A stretch of DNA of 64,000 bases, taken from positions 1 to 64,000 of the forward strand of contig JBBELK010000510.1 in NCBI GenBank assembly GCA_037783545.1, written 5' to 3'. The position numbers and the translations under genes were made by a program. The DNA is from Henricia sp. BOLD:AAB3569 (taxonomy: Eukaryota > Echinodermata > Asteroidea > Spinulosida > Echinasteridae). Each line of letters begins with the position of its first letter. Within the stretch, counting starts at the first letter, position 1. Positions 12,672 through 27,990 of this stretch are shown piece by piece. A model generated the notes under the pieces. The model did no database searches, was not told where the DNA came from, and saw only the letters and a program-made list of their open reading frames with translations.

Positions 12672-14276
12672 TCAACGGCCGTACAAATGTACACCAGTGC
12701 GGCGCAGGGTGTCCCAACAGCCACGGTTAGGGGAATAACCACGTAGCCGAGCTCCGTTTTCCCTAAACTCTGAAATTTCTCCGTCATTTCCCAGCGAAAA
12801 TCTGTCAATTTTGCATGACAAGTGCGGAATATATACAGTTTGGAGCATGCAAAATTTGAAGTTAGTTGGAAAATTCCTTGATTTCCAAATTTGCCGGCAT
12901 TTGGGACACACTTTGACCTAATTCCCGTCACAATCTGGGGTGAGTCAACGGCCGTACAAATGTACACCAGCACGGCGCATGGTGTCCCAATAGCCACGGT
13001 TAGGGGAATAACCGCGTAGCCGAGCTCCGTTTTCCCTAAACTCTGAAATTTCTCCGTCATTTCCCAGCGAAAATCTGTCAATTTTGCATGACAAGTGCGG
13101 AATATATACAGTTTGGAGCAGGGAAAATTTGAAGTTGGTTGGAAAATTCCTTGATTTCCAAATGTGCCGGCATTTGGGACACACTTTGACCTAATTCCCG
13201 TCACAATCTGGGGTGAGTCAACGGCCGTACAAATGTACACCAGCGCGGCGCAGGGTGTCCCAACAGCCACGGTTAGGGGAATAACCACGTAGCCGAGCTC
13301 CGTTTTCCCTAAACTCTGAAATTTCTCCGTCATTTCCCAGCGAAAATCTGTCAATTTTGCATGACAAGTGCGGAATATATACAGTTTGGAGCATGCAAAA
13401 TTTGAAGTTGGTTGAAAAATTCCTTGATTTCCAAATTTGCCGGCATTTGGGACACACTTTGACCTAATTCCCGTCACAATCGGGGGTGAGTCAACGGCCG
13501 TACAAATGTACACCAGCGCGGCGCAGGGTGTCCCAACAGCCACGGTTAGGGGAATAACCACGTAGCCGAGCTCCGTTTTCCCTAAACTCTGAAATTTCTC
13601 CATCATTTCCCAGCGAAAATTTGTCAATTTTGCATGACAAGTGCGGAATATATACAGTTTGGAGCATGCAAAATTTGAAGTTGGTTGAAAAATTCCTTGA
13701 TTTCCAAATTTTCCGGCATTTGGGACACACTTTGACCTAATTCCCGTCACAATCTGGGGTGAGTCAACGGCCGTACAAATGTACACCAGCGCGGCGCATG
13801 GTGTCCCAACAGCCACGGTTAGGGGAATAACCGCGTAGCCGAGCTCCGTTTTCCCTAAACTCTGAAATTTCTCCGTCATTTCCCAGCGAAAATCTGTCAA
13901 TTTTGCATGACAAGTGCGGAATATATACAGTTTGAAGCATGCAAAATTTGAAGTTGGTTGGAAAATTCCTTGATTTCCAAATTTGCAGGCATTTGGGACA
14001 CACTTTGACCTAATTCCCGTCACAATCCGGGGTGAGTCAACGGCCGTACAAATGTACACCAGCGCGGCGCAGGGTGTCCCAACAGCCACGGTTAGGGGAA
14101 TAACCACGTAGCCGAGCTCCGTTTTCCCTAAACTCTGAAATTTCTCCGTCATTTCCAAGCGAAAATCTGTCAATTTTGCATGACAAGTGCGGAATATATA
14201 CAGTTTGGAGCATGCAAAATTTGAAGTTGGTTGAAAAATTCCTTGATTTCCAAATTTGCCGGCATTTGGGACACAC
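12672..14276. repeat. Duplicated satellite A block, copy 2 (partner 2841-4444)
   Basis: Carries the same ordered rare variants as 2841-4444, including the cgggggtgagtc unit with ctccatcatttc. It is uninterrupted in phase. It has a private aaatgtgccggc change near 13162. Confidence 0.85.
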
Positions 14277-17200
14277 TTTGACCTAATTCCCGTCACAATC
14301 TGGGGTGAGTCAACGGCCGTACAAATGCACACCAGCGCGGCGCATGGTGTCCCAACAGCAACGGTTAGGGGAATAACCGCGTAGCCGAGCTCCGTTTTCC
14401 CTAAACTCTGAAATTTATCCGTCATTTCCCAGCGAAAATCTGTCAATTTTGCATGACAAGTGCGGAATATATACAGTTTGGAGCATGCAAAATTTGAAGT
14501 TGGTTGGAAAATTCCTTGATTTCCAAATTTGCAGGCATTTGGGACACACTTTGACCTAATTCCCGTCACAATCCGGGGTGAGTCAACGGCCGTACAAATG
14601 TACACCAGCGCGGCGCAGGGTGTCACAACAGCCACGGTTAGGGGAATAACCACGTAGCCGAGCTCCGTTTTCCCTAAACTCTGAAATTTCTCCGTAATTT
14701 CCCAGCGAAAATCTGTCAATTTTGCATGACAAGTGCGGAATATATACAGTTTGGAGCATGCAAAATTTGAAGTTGATTGAAAAATTCCTTGATTTCCAAA
14801 TTTGCCGGCATTTGGGACACACTTTGACCTAATTCCCGTCACAATCTGGGGTGAGTCAACGGCCGTACAAATGTACACCAGCGCGGCGCATGGTGTCCCA
14901 ACAGCCACGGTTAGGGGAATAACCGCGTAGCCGAGCTCCGTTTTCCCTAAACTCTGAAATTTTTCCGTCATTTCCCAGCGAAAATCTGTCAATTTTGCAT
15001 GACAAGTGCGGAATATATACAGTTTGGAGCAGGACAAATTTGAAGTTGGTTGGAAAATTCCTTGATTTCCAAATTTGCCGGCATTTGGGACACACTTTGA
15101 CCTAACTCCCGTCACAATCCGGGGTGAGTCAACGGCCGTACAAATGTACACCAGCGCGGCGCAGGGTGTCCCAACAGCCACGGTTAGGGGAATAACCACG
15201 TAGCCGAGCTCCGTTTTCCCTAAACTCTGAAATTTCTCCGTCATTTCCCAGCGAAAATCTGTCAATTTTGCATGACAAGTGCGGAATATATACAGTTTGG
15301 AGCATGCAAAATTTGAAGTTGGTTGGCAAATTCCTTGATTTCCAAATTTGCCGGCATTTGGGACACACTTTGACCTAATTCCCGTCACAATCTGGGGTGA
15401 GTCAACGGCCGTACAAATGTACACCAGCGCGGCGCAGGGTGTCCCAACAGCCACGGTTAGGGTAATAACCACGTAGCCGAGCTCCGTTTTCCCTAAACTC
15501 TGAAATTTCTCCGTCATTTCCCAGCGAAAATCTGTCAATTTTGCATGACAAGTGCGGAATATATACAGTTTGAAGCATGCAAAATTTGAAGTTGGTTGAA
15601 AAATTCCTTGATTTCCAAATTTGCCGGCATTTGGGACACACTTTGACCTAATTCCCGTCACAATCCGGGGTGAGTCAACGGCCGTACAAATGTACACCAG
15701 CGCGGCGCAGGGTGTCCCAACAGCCACGGTTAGGGGAATAACCACGTAGCCGAGCTCCGTTTTCCCTAAACTCTGAAATTTCTCCGTCATTTCCCAGCGA
15801 AAATCTGTCAATTTTGCATGACAAGTGCGGAATATATACAGTTTGGAGCATGCAAAATTTGAAGTTGGTTGAAAAATTCCTTGATTTCCAAATTTGCCGG
15901 CATTTGGGACACACTTTGACCTAATTCCCGTCACAATCTGGGGTGAGTCAACGGCCGTACAAATGTACACCAGCGCGGCGCATGGTGTCCCAACAGCCAC
16001 GGTTAGGGGAATAACCGCGTAGCCGAGCTCCGTTTTCCCTAAACTCTGAAATTTCTCCGTCATTTCCCAGCGAAAATCTGTCAATTTTGCATGACAAGTG
16101 CGGAATATATACAGTTTGAAGCATGCAAAATTTGAAGTTGGTTGGAAAATTCCTTGATTTCCAAATTTGCAGGCATTTGGGACACACTTTGACCTAATTC
16201 CCGTCACAATCCGGGGTGAGTCAACGGCCGTACAAATGTACACCAGCGCGGCGCAGGGTGTCCCAACAGCCACGGTTAGGGGAATAACCACGTAGCCGAG
16301 CTCCGTTTTCCCTAAACTCTGAAATTTCTCCGTCATTTCCCAGCGAAAATCTGTCAATTTTGCATGACAAGTGCGGAATATATACAGTTTGGAGCATGCA
16401 AAATTTGAAGTTGGTTGAAAAATTCCTTGATTTCCAAATTTGCCGGCATTTGGGACACACTTTGACCTAATTCCCGTCACAATCTGGGGTGAGTCAACGG
16501 CCGTACAAATGCACACCAGCGCGGCGCATGGTGTCCCAACAGCAACGGTTAGGGGAATAACCGCGTAGCCGAGCTCCGTTTTCCCTAAACTCTGAAATTT
16601 CTCCGTCATTTCCCAGCGAAAATCTGTCAATTTTGCATGACAAGTGCGGAATATATACAGTTTGGAGCACGCAAAATTTGAAGTTGGTTGGAAAATTCCT
16701 TGATTTCCAAATTTGCAGGCATTTGGGACACACTTTGACCTAATTCCCGTCACAATCCGGGGTGAGTCAACGGCCGTACAAATGTACACCAGCGCGGCGC
16801 AGGGTGTCACAACAGCCACGGTTAGGGGAATAACCACGTAGCCGAGCTCCGTTTTCCCTAAACTCTGAAATTTCTCCGTAATTTCCCAGCGAAAATCTGT
16901 CAATTTTGCATGACAAGTGCGGAATATATACAGTTTGGAGCATGCAAAATTTGAAGTTGATTGAAAAATTCCTTGATTTCCAAATTTGCCGGCATTTGGG
17001 ACACACTTTGACCTAATTCCCGTCACAATCTGGGGTGAGTCAACGGCCGTACAAATGTACACCAGCGCGGCGCATGGTGTCCCAACAGCCACGGTTAGGG
17101 GAATAACCGCGTAGCCGAGCTCCGTTTTCCCTAAACTCTGAAATTTCTCCGTCATTTCCCAGCGAAAATCTGTCAATTTTGCATGACAAGTGCGGAATAT

Positions 17201-18005
17201 ATACAGTTTGGAGCAGGAAAAATTTGAAGTTGGTTGGAAAATTCCTTGATTTCCAAATTTGCAGGCATTTGGGACACACTTTGACCTAATTCCCGTCACA
17301 ATCCGGGGTGAGTCAACGGCCGTACAAATGTACACCAGCGCGGCGCAGGGTGTCACAACAGCCACGGTTAGGGGAATAACCACGTAGCCGAGCTCCGTTT
17401 TCCCTAAACTCTGAAATTTCTCCGTAATTTCCCAGCGAAAATCTGTCAATTTTGCATGACAAGTGCGGAATATATACAGTTTGGAGCATGCAAAATTTGA
17501 AGTTGATTGAAAAATTCCTTGATTTCCAAATTTGCCGGCATTTGGGACACACTTTGACCTAATTCCCGTCACAATCTGGGGTGAGTCAACGGCCGTACAA
17601 ATGTACACCAGCGCGGCGCATGGTGTCCCAACAGCCACGGTTAGGGGAATAACCGCGTAGCCGAGCTCCGTTTTCCCTAAACTCTGAAATTTCTCCGTCA
17701 TTTCCCAGCGAAAATCTGTCAATTTTGCATGACAAGTGCGGAATATATACAGTTTGGAGCAGGAAAAATTTGAAGTTGGTTGGAAAATTCCTTGATTTCC
17801 AAATTTGCCGGCATTTGGGACACACTTTGACCTAACTCCCGTCACAATCCGGGGTGAGTCAACGGCCGTACAAATGTACACCAGCGCGGCGCAGGGTGTC
17901 CCAACAGCCACGGTTAGGGGAATAACCACGTAGCCGAGCTCCGTTTTCCCTAAACTCTGAAATTTCTCCGTCATTTCCCAGCGAAAATCTGTCAATTTTG
18001 CATGA

Positions 18006-18071
18006 CTTTGACCTAATTCCCGTCACAATCTGGGGTGAGTCAACGGCCGTACAAATGTACACCAGCGCGGC
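18006..18071. repeat. Chimeric 313-bp unit, replaced segment (copy 10, last)
   Basis: Identical breakpoints; nineteen normal units after copy 9. No further chimeric unit occurs in the remaining satellite A (18.2-57.0 kb). Confidence 0.95.
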
Positions 18072-21000
18072 GCATGCAAAATTTGAAGTTGGTTGGAAAA
18101 TTCCTTGATTTCCAAATTTGCCGGCATTTGGGACACACTTTGACCTAATTCCCGTCACAATCCGGGGTGAGTCAACGGCCGTACAAATGTACACCAGTGC
18201 GGCGCAGGGTGTCCCAACAGCCACGGTTAGGGGAATAACCACGTAGCCGAGCTCCGTTTTCCCTAAACTCTGAAATTTCTCCGTCATTTCCCAGCGAAAA
18301 TCTGTCAATTTTGCATGACAAGTGCGGAATATATACAGTTTGGAGCATGCAAAATTTGAAGTTAGTTGGAAAATTCCTTGATTTCCAAATTTGCCGGCAT
18401 TTGGGACACACTTTGACCTAATTCCCGTCACAATCTGGGGTGAGTCAACGGCCGTACAAATGTACACCAGCACGGCGCATGGTGTCCCAACAGCCACGGT
18501 TAGGGGAATAACCGCGTAGCCGAGCTCCGTTTTCCCTAAACTCTGAAATTTCTCCGTCATTTCCCAGCGAAAATCTGTCAATTTTGCATGACAAGTGCGG
18601 AATATATACAGTTTGGAGCAGGGAAAATTTGAAGTTGGTTGTAAAATTCCTTGATTTCCAAATTTGCCGGCATTTGGGACACACTTTGACCTAATTCCCG
18701 TCACAATCTGGGGTGAGTCAACGGCCGTACAAATGTACACCAGCGCGGCGCAGGGTGTCCCAACAGCCACGGTTAGGGGAATAACCACGTAGCCGAGCTC
18801 CGTTTTCCCTAAACTCTGAAATTTCTCCGTCATTTCCCAGCGAAAATCTGTCAATTTTGCATGACAAGTGCTGAATATATACAGTTTGGAGCATGCACAA
18901 TTTGAAGTTGGTTGGAAAATTCCTTGATTTCCAAATTTGCCGGCATTTGGGACACACTTTGACCTAATTCCCGTCACAATCCGGGGTGAGTCAACGGCCG
19001 TACAAATGTACACCAGCGCGGCGCAGGGTGTCCCAACAGCCACGGTTAGGGGAATAACCACGTAGCCGACCTCCGTTTTCCCTAAACTCTGAAATTTCTT
19101 CGTCATTTCCCAGCGAAAATCTGTCAATTTTGCATGACAAGTGCGGAATATATACAGTTTGGAGCATGCAAAATTTGAAGTTGGTTGAAAAATTCCTTGA
19201 TTTCCAAATTTGCCGGCATTTGGGACACACTTTGACCTAATTCCCGTCACAATCTGGGGTGAGTCAACGGCCGTACAAATGTACACCAGCGCGGCGCAGG
19301 GTGTCCCAACAGCCACGGTTAGGGGAATAACCACGTAGCCGAGTTCCGTTTTCCCTAAACTCTGAAATTTCTCCGTCATTTCCCAGCGAAAATCTGTCAA
19401 TTTTGCATGACAAGTGCGGAATATATACAGTTTGGAGCATGCAAAATTTGAAGTTGGTTGAAAAATTCCTTGATTTCCAAATTTGCCGGCATTTGGGACA
19501 CACTTTGACCTAATTCCCGTCACAATCTGGGGTGAGTCAACGGCCGTACAAATGTACACCAGCGCGGCGCATGGTGTCCCAACAGCCACGGTTAGGGGAA
19601 TAACCGCGTAGCCGAGCTCCGTTTTCCCTAAACTCTGAAATTTCTCCGTCATTTCCCAGCGAAAATCTGTCAATTTTGCATGACAAGTGCGGAATATATA
19701 CAGTTTGAAGCATGCAAAATTTGAAGTTGGTTGGAAAATTCCTTGATTTCCAAATTTGCAGGCATTTGGGACACACTTTGACCTAATTCCCGTCACAATC
19801 CGGGGTGAGTCAACGGCCGTACAAATGTACACCAGCGCGGCGCAGGGTGTCCCAACAGCCACGGTTAGGGGAATAACCACGTAGCCGAGCTCCGTTTTCC
19901 CTAAACTCTGAAATTTCTCCGTCATTTCCCAGCGAAAATCTGTCAATTTTGCATGACAAGTGCGGAATATATACAGATTGGAGCATGCAAAATTTGAAGT
20001 TGGTTGAAAAATTCCTTGATTTCCAAATTTGCCGGCATTTGGGACACACTTTGACCTAATTCCCGTCACAATCGGGGGTGAGTCAACGGCCGTACAAATG
20101 TACACCAGCGCGGCGCAGGGTGTCCCAACAGCCACGGTTAGGGGAATAACCACGTAGCCGAGCTCCGTTTTCCCTAAACTCTGAAATTTCTCCATCATTT
20201 CCCAGCGAAAATCTGTCAATTTTGCATGACAAGTGCGGAATATATACAGTTTGGAGCATGCAAAATTTGAAGTTGGTTGAAAAATTCCTTGATTTCCAAA
20301 TTTGCCGGCATTTGGGACACACTTTGACCTAATTCCCGTCACAATCTGGGGTGAGTCAACGGCCGTACAAATGTACACCAGCGCGGCGCATGGTGTCCCA
20401 ACAGCCACGGTTAGGGGAATAACCGCGTAGCCGAGCTCCGTTTTCCCTAAACTCTGAAATTTCTCCGTCATTTCCCAGCGAAAATCTGTCAATTTTGCAT
20501 GACAAGTGCGGAATATATACAGTTTGAAGCATGCAAAATTTGAAGTTGGTTGGAAAATTCCTTGATTTCCAAATTTGCAGGCATTTGGGACACACTTTGA
20601 CCTAATTCCCGTCACAATCCGGGGTGAGTCAACGGCCGTACAAATGTACACCAGCGCGGCGCAGGGTGTCCCAACAGCCACGGTTAGGGGAATAACCACG
20701 TAGCCGAGCTCCGTTTTCCCTAAACTCTGAAATTTCTCCGTCATTTCCCAGCGAAAATCTGTCAATTTTGCATGACAAGTGCGGAATATATACAGTTTGG
20801 AGCATGCAAAATTTGAAGTTGATTGAAAAATTCCTTGATTTCCAAATTTGCCGGCATTTGGGACACACTTTGACCTAATTCCCGTCACAATCTGGGGTGA
20901 GTCAACGGCCGTACAAATGTACACCAGCGCGGCGCATGGTGTCCCAACAGCCACGGTTAGGGGAATAACCGCGTAGCCGAGCTCCGTTTTCCCTAAACTC

Positions 21001-24000
21001 TGAAATTTCTCCGTCATTTCCCAGCGAAAATCTGTCAATTTTGCATGACAAGTGCGGAATATATACAATTTGGAGCAGGAAAAATTTGAAGTTGGTTGGA
21101 AAATTCCTTGATTTCCAAATTTGCCGGCATTTGGGACACACTTTGACCTAACTCCCGTCACAATCCGGGGTGAGTCAACGGCCGTACAAATGTACACCAG
21201 CGCGGCGCAGGGTGTCCCAACAGCCACGGTTAGGGGAATAACCACGTAGCCGAGCTCCGTTTTCCCTAAACTCTGAAATTTCTCCATCATTTCCCAGCGA
21301 AAATCTGTCAATTTTGCATGACAAGTGCGGAATATATACAGTTTGGAGCATGCAAAATTTGAAGTTGGTTGAAAAATTCCTTGATTTCCAAATTTGCCGG
21401 CATTTGGGACACACTTTGACCTAATTCCCGTCACAATCTGGGGTGAGTCAACGGCCGTACAAATGTACACCAGCGCGGCGCATGGTGTCCCAACAGCCAC
21501 GGTTAGGGGAATAACCGCGTAGCCGAGCTCCGTTTTCCCTAAACTCTGAAATTTCTCCGTCATTTCCCAGCGAAAATCTGTCAATTTTGCATGACAAGTG
21601 CGGAATATATACAGTTTGAAGCATGCAAAATTTGAAGTTGGTTGGAAAATTCCTTGATTTCCAAATTTGCAGGCATTTGGGACACACTTTGACCTAATTC
21701 CCGTCACAATCCGGGGTGAGTCAACGGCCGTACAAATGTACACCAGCGCGGCGCAGGGTGTCCCAACAGCCACGGTTAGGGGAATAACCACGTAGCCGAG
21801 CTCCGTTTTCCCTAAACTCTGAAATTTCTCCGTCATTTCCCAGCGAAAATCTGTCAATTTTGCATGACAAGTGCGGAATATATACAGTTTGGAGCATGCA
21901 AAATTTGAAGTTGGTTGAAAAATTCCTTGATTTCCAAATTTGCCGGCATTTGGGACACACTTTGACCTAATTCCCGTCACAATCTGGGGTGAGTCAACGG
22001 CCGTACAAATGCACACCAGCGCGGCGCATGGTGTCCCAACAGCAACGGTTAGGGGAATAACCGCTTAGCCGAGCTCCGTTTTCCCTAAACTCTGAAATTT
22101 CTCCGTCATTTCCCAGCGAAAATCTGTCAATTTTGCATGACAAGTGCGGAATATATACAGTTTGGAGCATGCAAAATTTGAAGTTGGTTGGAAAATTCCT
22201 TGATTTCCAAATTTGCAGGCATTTGGGACACACTTTGACCTAATTCCCGTCACAATCTGGGGTGAGTCAACGGCCGTACAAATGTACACCAGCGCGGCGC
22301 AGGGTGTCACAACAGCCACGGTTAGGGGAATAACCACGTAGCCGAGCTCCGTTTTCCCTAAACTCTGAAATTTCTCCGTCATTTCCCAGCGAAAATCTGT
22401 CAATTTTGCATGACAAGTGCGGAATATATACAGTTTGAAGCATGCAAAATTTGAAGTTGGTTGGAAAATTCCTTGATTTCCAAATTTGCAGGCATTTGGG
22501 ACACACTTTGACCTAATTCCCGTCACAATCCGGGGTGAGTCAACGGCCGTACAAATGTACACCAGCGCGGCGCAGGGTGTCACAACAGCCACGGTTAGGG
22601 GAATAACCACGTAGCCGAGCTCCGTTTTCCCTAAACTCTGAAATTTCTCCGTAATTTCCCAGCGAAAATCTGTCAATTTTGCATGACAAGTGCGGAATAT
22701 ATACAGTTTGGAGCATGCAAAATTTGAAGTTGATTGAAAAATTCCTTGATTTCCAAATTTGCCGGCATTTGGGACACACTTTGACCTAATTCCCGTCACA
22801 ATCTGGGGTGAGTCAACGGCCGTACAAATGTACACCAGCGCGGCGCATGGTGTCCCAACAGCCACGGTTAGGGGAATAACCGCGTAGCCGAGCTCCGTTT
22901 TCCCTAAACTCTGAAATTTCTCCGTCATTTCCCAGCGAAAATCTGTCAATTTTGCATGACAAGTGCGGAATATATACAGTTTGGAGCAGGAAAAATTTGA
23001 AGTTGGTTGGAAAATTCCTTGATTTCCAAATTTGCCGGCATTTGGGACACACTTTGACCTAACTCCCGTCACAATCCGGGGTGAGTCAACGGCCGTACAA
23101 ATGTACACCAGCGCGGCGCAGGGTGTCCCAACAGCCACGGTTAGGGGAATAACCACGTAGCCGAGCTCCGTTTTCCCTAAACTCTGAAATTTCTCCGTAA
23201 TTTCCCAGCGAAAATCTGTCAATTTTGCATGACAAGTGCGGAATATATACAGTTTGGAGCATGCAAAATTTGAAGTTGATTGAAAAATTCCTTGATTTCC
23301 AAATTTGCCGGCATTTGGGACACACTTTGACCTAATTCCCGTCACAATCTGGGGTGAGTCAACGGCCGTACAAATGTACACCAGCGCGGCGCATGGTGTC
23401 CCAACAGCCACGGTTAGGGGAATAACCGCGTAGCCGAGCTCCGTTTTCCCTAAACTCTGAAATTTCTCCGTCATTTCCCAGCGAAAATCTGTCAATTTTG
23501 CATGACAAGTGCGGAATATATACAGTTTGGAGCAGGAAAAATTTGAAGTTGGTTGGAAAATTCCTTGATTTCCAAATTTGCCGGCATTTGGGACACACTT
23601 TGACCTAACTCCCGTCACAATCCGGGGTGAGTCAACGGCCGTACAAATGTACACCAGCGCGGCGCAGGGTGTCCCAACAGCCACGGTTAGGGGAATAACC
23701 ACGTAGCCGAGCTCCGTTTTCCCTAAACTCTGAAATTTCTCCGTCATTTCCCAGCGAAAATCTGTCAATTTTGCATGACAAGTGCGGAATATATACAGTT
23801 TGGAGCATGCAAAATTTGAAGTTGGTTGGCAAATTCCTTGATTTCCAAATTTGCCGGCATTTGGGACACACTTTGACCTAATTCCCGTCACAATCTGGGG
23901 TGAGTCAACGGCCGTACAAATGTACACCAGCGCGGCGCAGGGTGTCCCAACAGCCACGGTTAGGGTAATAACCACGTAGCCGAGCTCCGTTTTCCCTAAA

Positions 24001-26361
24001 CTCTGAAATTTCTCCGTCATTTCCCAGCGAAAATCTGTCAATTTTGCATGACAAGTGCGGAATATATACAGTTTGAAGCATGCAAAATTTGAAGTTGGTT
24101 GAAAAATTCCTTGATTTCCAAATTTGCCGGCATTTGGGACACACTTTGACCTAATTCCCGTCACAATCTGGGGTGAGTCAACGGCCGTACAAATGTACAC
24201 CAGCGCGGCGCATGGTGTCCCAACAGCCACGGTTAGGGGAATAACCGCGTAGCCGAGCTCCGTTTTCCCTAAACTCTGAAATTTCTCCGTCATTTCCCAG
24301 CGAAAATCTGTCAATTTTGCATGACAAGTGCGGAATATATACAGTTTGGAGCAGGAAAAATTTGAAGTTGGTTGGAAAATTTCTTGATTTCCAAATTTGC
24401 CGGCATTTGGGACACACTTTGACCTAACTCCCGTCACAATCCGGGGTGAGTCAACGGCCGTACAAATGTACACCAGCGCGGCGCAGGGTGTCCCAACAGC
24501 CACGGTTAGGGGAATAACCACGTAGCCGAGCTCCGTTTTCCCTAAACTCTGAAATTTCTCCGTCATTTCCCAGCGAAAATCTGTCAATTTTGCATGACAA
24601 GTGCGGAATATATACAGTTTGGAGCATGCAAAATTTGAAGTTGGTTGGCAAATTCCTTGATTTCCAAATTTGCCGGCATTTGGGACACACTTTGACCTAA
24701 TTCCCGTCACAATCTGGGGTGAGTCAACGGCCGTACAAATGTACACCAGCGCGGCGCAGGGTGTCCCAACAGCCACGGTTAGGGTAATAACCACGTAGCC
24801 GAGCTCCGTTTTCCCTAAACTCTGAAATTTCTCCGTCATTTCCCAGCGAAAATCTGTCAATTTTGCATGACAAGTGCGGAATATATACAGTTTGAAGCAT
24901 GCAAAATTTGAAGTTGGTTGAAAAATTCCTTGATTTCCAAATTTGCCGGCATTTGGGACACACTTTGACCTAATTCCCGTCACAATCCGGGGTGAGTCAA
25001 CGGCCGTACAAATGTACACCAGCGCGGCGCAGGGTGTCCCAACAGCCACGGTTAGGGGAATAACCACGTAGCCGAGCTCCGTTTTCCCTAAACTCTGAAA
25101 TTTCTCCGTCATTTCCCAGCGAAAATCTGTCAATTTTGCATGACAAGTGCGGAATATATACAGTTTGGAGCAGGGAAAATTTGAAGTTGGTTGGAAAATT
25201 CCTTGATTTCCAAATTTGCCGGCATTAGGGACACACTTTGACCTAATTCCCGTCACAATCTGGGGTGAGTCAACGGCCGTACAAATGTACACCAGCGCGG
25301 TGCAGGGTGTCCCAACAGCCACGGTTAGGGGAATAACCACGTAGCCGAGCTCCGTTTTCCCTAAACTCTGAAATTTCTCCGTCATTTCCCAGCGAAAATC
25401 TGTCAATTTTGCATGACAAGTGCGGAATATATACAGTTTGAAGCATGCAAAATTTGAAGTTGGTTGGAAAATTCCTTGATTTCCAAATTTGCAGGCATTT
25501 GGGACACACTTTGACCTAATTCCCGTCACAATCCGGGGTGAGTCAACGGCCGTACAAATGTACACCAGCGCGGCGCAGGGTGTCACAACAGCCACGGTTA
25601 GGGGAATAACCACGTAGCCGAGCTCCGTTTTCCCTAAACTCTGAAATTTCTCCGTAATTTCCCAGCGAAAATCTGTCAATTTTGCATGACAAGTGCGGAA
25701 TATATACAGTTTGGAGCATGCAAAATTTGAAGTTGATTGAAAAATTCCTTGATTTCCAAATTTGCCGGCATTTGGGACACACTTTGACCTAATTCCCGTC
25801 ACAATCTGGGGTGAGTCAACGGCCGTACAAATGTACACCAGCGCGGCGCATGGTGTCCCAACAGCCACGGTTAGGGGAATAACCGCGTAGCCGAGCTCCG
25901 TTTTCCCTAAACTCTGAAATTTCTCCGTCATTTCCCAGCGAAAATCTGTCAATTTTGCATGACAAGTGCGGAATATATACAGTTTGGAGCAGGAAAAATT
26001 TGAAGTTGGTTGGAAAATTCCTTGATTTCCAAATTTGCCGGCATTTGGGACACACTTTGACCTAACTCCCGTCACAATCCGGGGTGAGTCAACGGCCGTA
26101 CAAATGTACACCAGCGCGGCGCAGGGTGTCCCAACAGCCACGGTTAGGGGAATAACCACGTAGCCGAGCTCCGTTTTCCCAAAACTCTGAAATTTCTCCG
26201 TCATTTCCCAGCGAAAATCTGTCAATTTTGCATGACAAGTGCGGAATATATACAGTTTGGAGCATGCAAAATTTGAAGTTGGTTGGAAAATTCCTTGATT
26301 TCCAAATTTGCCGGCATTAGGGACACACTTTGACCTAATTCCCGTCACAATCTGGGGTGAG

Positions 26362-27990
26362 TCAACGGCCGTACAAATGTACACCAGCGCGGTGCAGGGT
26401 GTCCCAACAGCCACGGTTAGGGGAATAACCACGTAGCCGAGCTCCGTTTTCCCTAAACTCTGAAATTTCTCCGTCATTTCCCAGCGAAAATCTGTCAATT
26501 TTGCATGACAAGTGCGGAATATATACAGTTTGAAGCATGCAAAATTTGAAGTTGGTTGGAAAATTCCTTGATTTCCAAATTTGCAGGCATTTGGGACACA
26601 CTTTGACCTAATTCCCGTCACAATCCGGGGTGAGTCAACGGCCGTACAAATGTACACCAGCGCGGCGCAGGGTGTCACAACAGCCACGGTTAGGGGAATA
26701 ACCACGTAGCCGAGCTCCGTTTTCCCTAAACTCTGAAATTTCTCCGTAATTTCCCAGCGAAAATCTGTCAATTTTGCATGACAAGTGCGGAATATATACA
26801 GTTTGGAGCATGCAAAATTTGAAGTTGATTGAAAAATTCCTTGATTTCCAAATTTGCCGGCATTTGGGACACACTTTGACCTAATTCCCGTCACAATCTG
26901 GGGTGAGTCAACGGCCGTACAAATGTACACCAGCGCGGCGCATGGTGTCCCAACAGCCACGGTTAGGGGAATAACCGCGTAGCCGAGCTCCGTTTTCCCT
27001 AAACTCTGAAATTTCTCCGTCATTTCCCAGCGAAAATCTGTCAATTTTGCATGACAAGTGCGGAATATATACAGTTTGGAGCAGGAAAAATTTGAAGTTG
27101 GTTGGAAAATTCCTTGATTTCCAAATTTGCCGGCATTTGGGACACACTTTGACCTAACTCCCGTCACAATCCGGGGTGAGTCAACGGCCGTACAAATGTA
27201 CACCAGCGCGGCGCAGGGTGTCCCAACAGCCACGGTTAGGGGAATAACCACGTAGCCGAGCTCCGTTTTCCCAAAACTCTGAAATTTCTCCGTCATTTCC
27301 CAGCGAAAATCTGTCAATTTTGCATGACAAGTGCGGAATATATACAGTTTGGAGCATGCAAAATTTGAAGTTGGTTGGCAAATTCCTTGATTTCCAAATT
27401 TGCCGGCATTTGGGACACACTTTGACCTAATTCCCGTCACAATCTGGGGTGAGTCAACGGCCGTACAAATGTACACCAGCGCGGCGCAGGGTGTCCCAAC
27501 AGCCACGGTTAGGGTAATAACCACGTAGCCGAGCTCCGTTTTCCCTAAACTCTGAAATTTCTCCGTCATTTCCCAGCGAAAATCTGTCAATTTTGCATGA
27601 CAAGTGCGGAATATATACAGTTTGAAGCATGCAAAATTTGAAGTTGGTTGAAAAATTCCTTGATTTCCAAATTTGCCGGCATTTGGGACACACTTTGACC
27701 TAATTCCCGTCACAATCCGGGGTGAGTCAACGGCCGTACAAATGTACACCAGCGCGGCGCAGGGTGTCCCAACAGCCACGGTTAGGGGAATAAGCACGTA
27801 TCCGAGCTCCGTTTCCCCTAAACTCTGAAATTTCTCCGTCATTTCCCAGCGAAAATCTGTCAATTTTGCATGACAAGTGCGGAATATATACAGTTTGGAG
27901 CAGGGAAAATTTGAAGTTGGTTGGAAAATTCCTTGATTTCCAAATTTGCCGGCATTAGGGACACACTTTGACCTAATTCCCGTCACAATC
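26362..27990. repeat. Seven-unit (1,911-bp) higher-order repeat, copy 1
   Basis: Unit variants recur in the same order exactly 1,911 bp (seven units) downstream. Markers are the gcggtgcagg unit, the tccgtaatttcc plus gttgattgaaaa unit, the ggagcaggaaaa unit, the ttcccaaaactctg plus gttggcaaattcc unit, the ttagggtaataacc unit and the unit with ataagcacgtatcc plus gtttcccctaaa. Confidence 0.88.
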
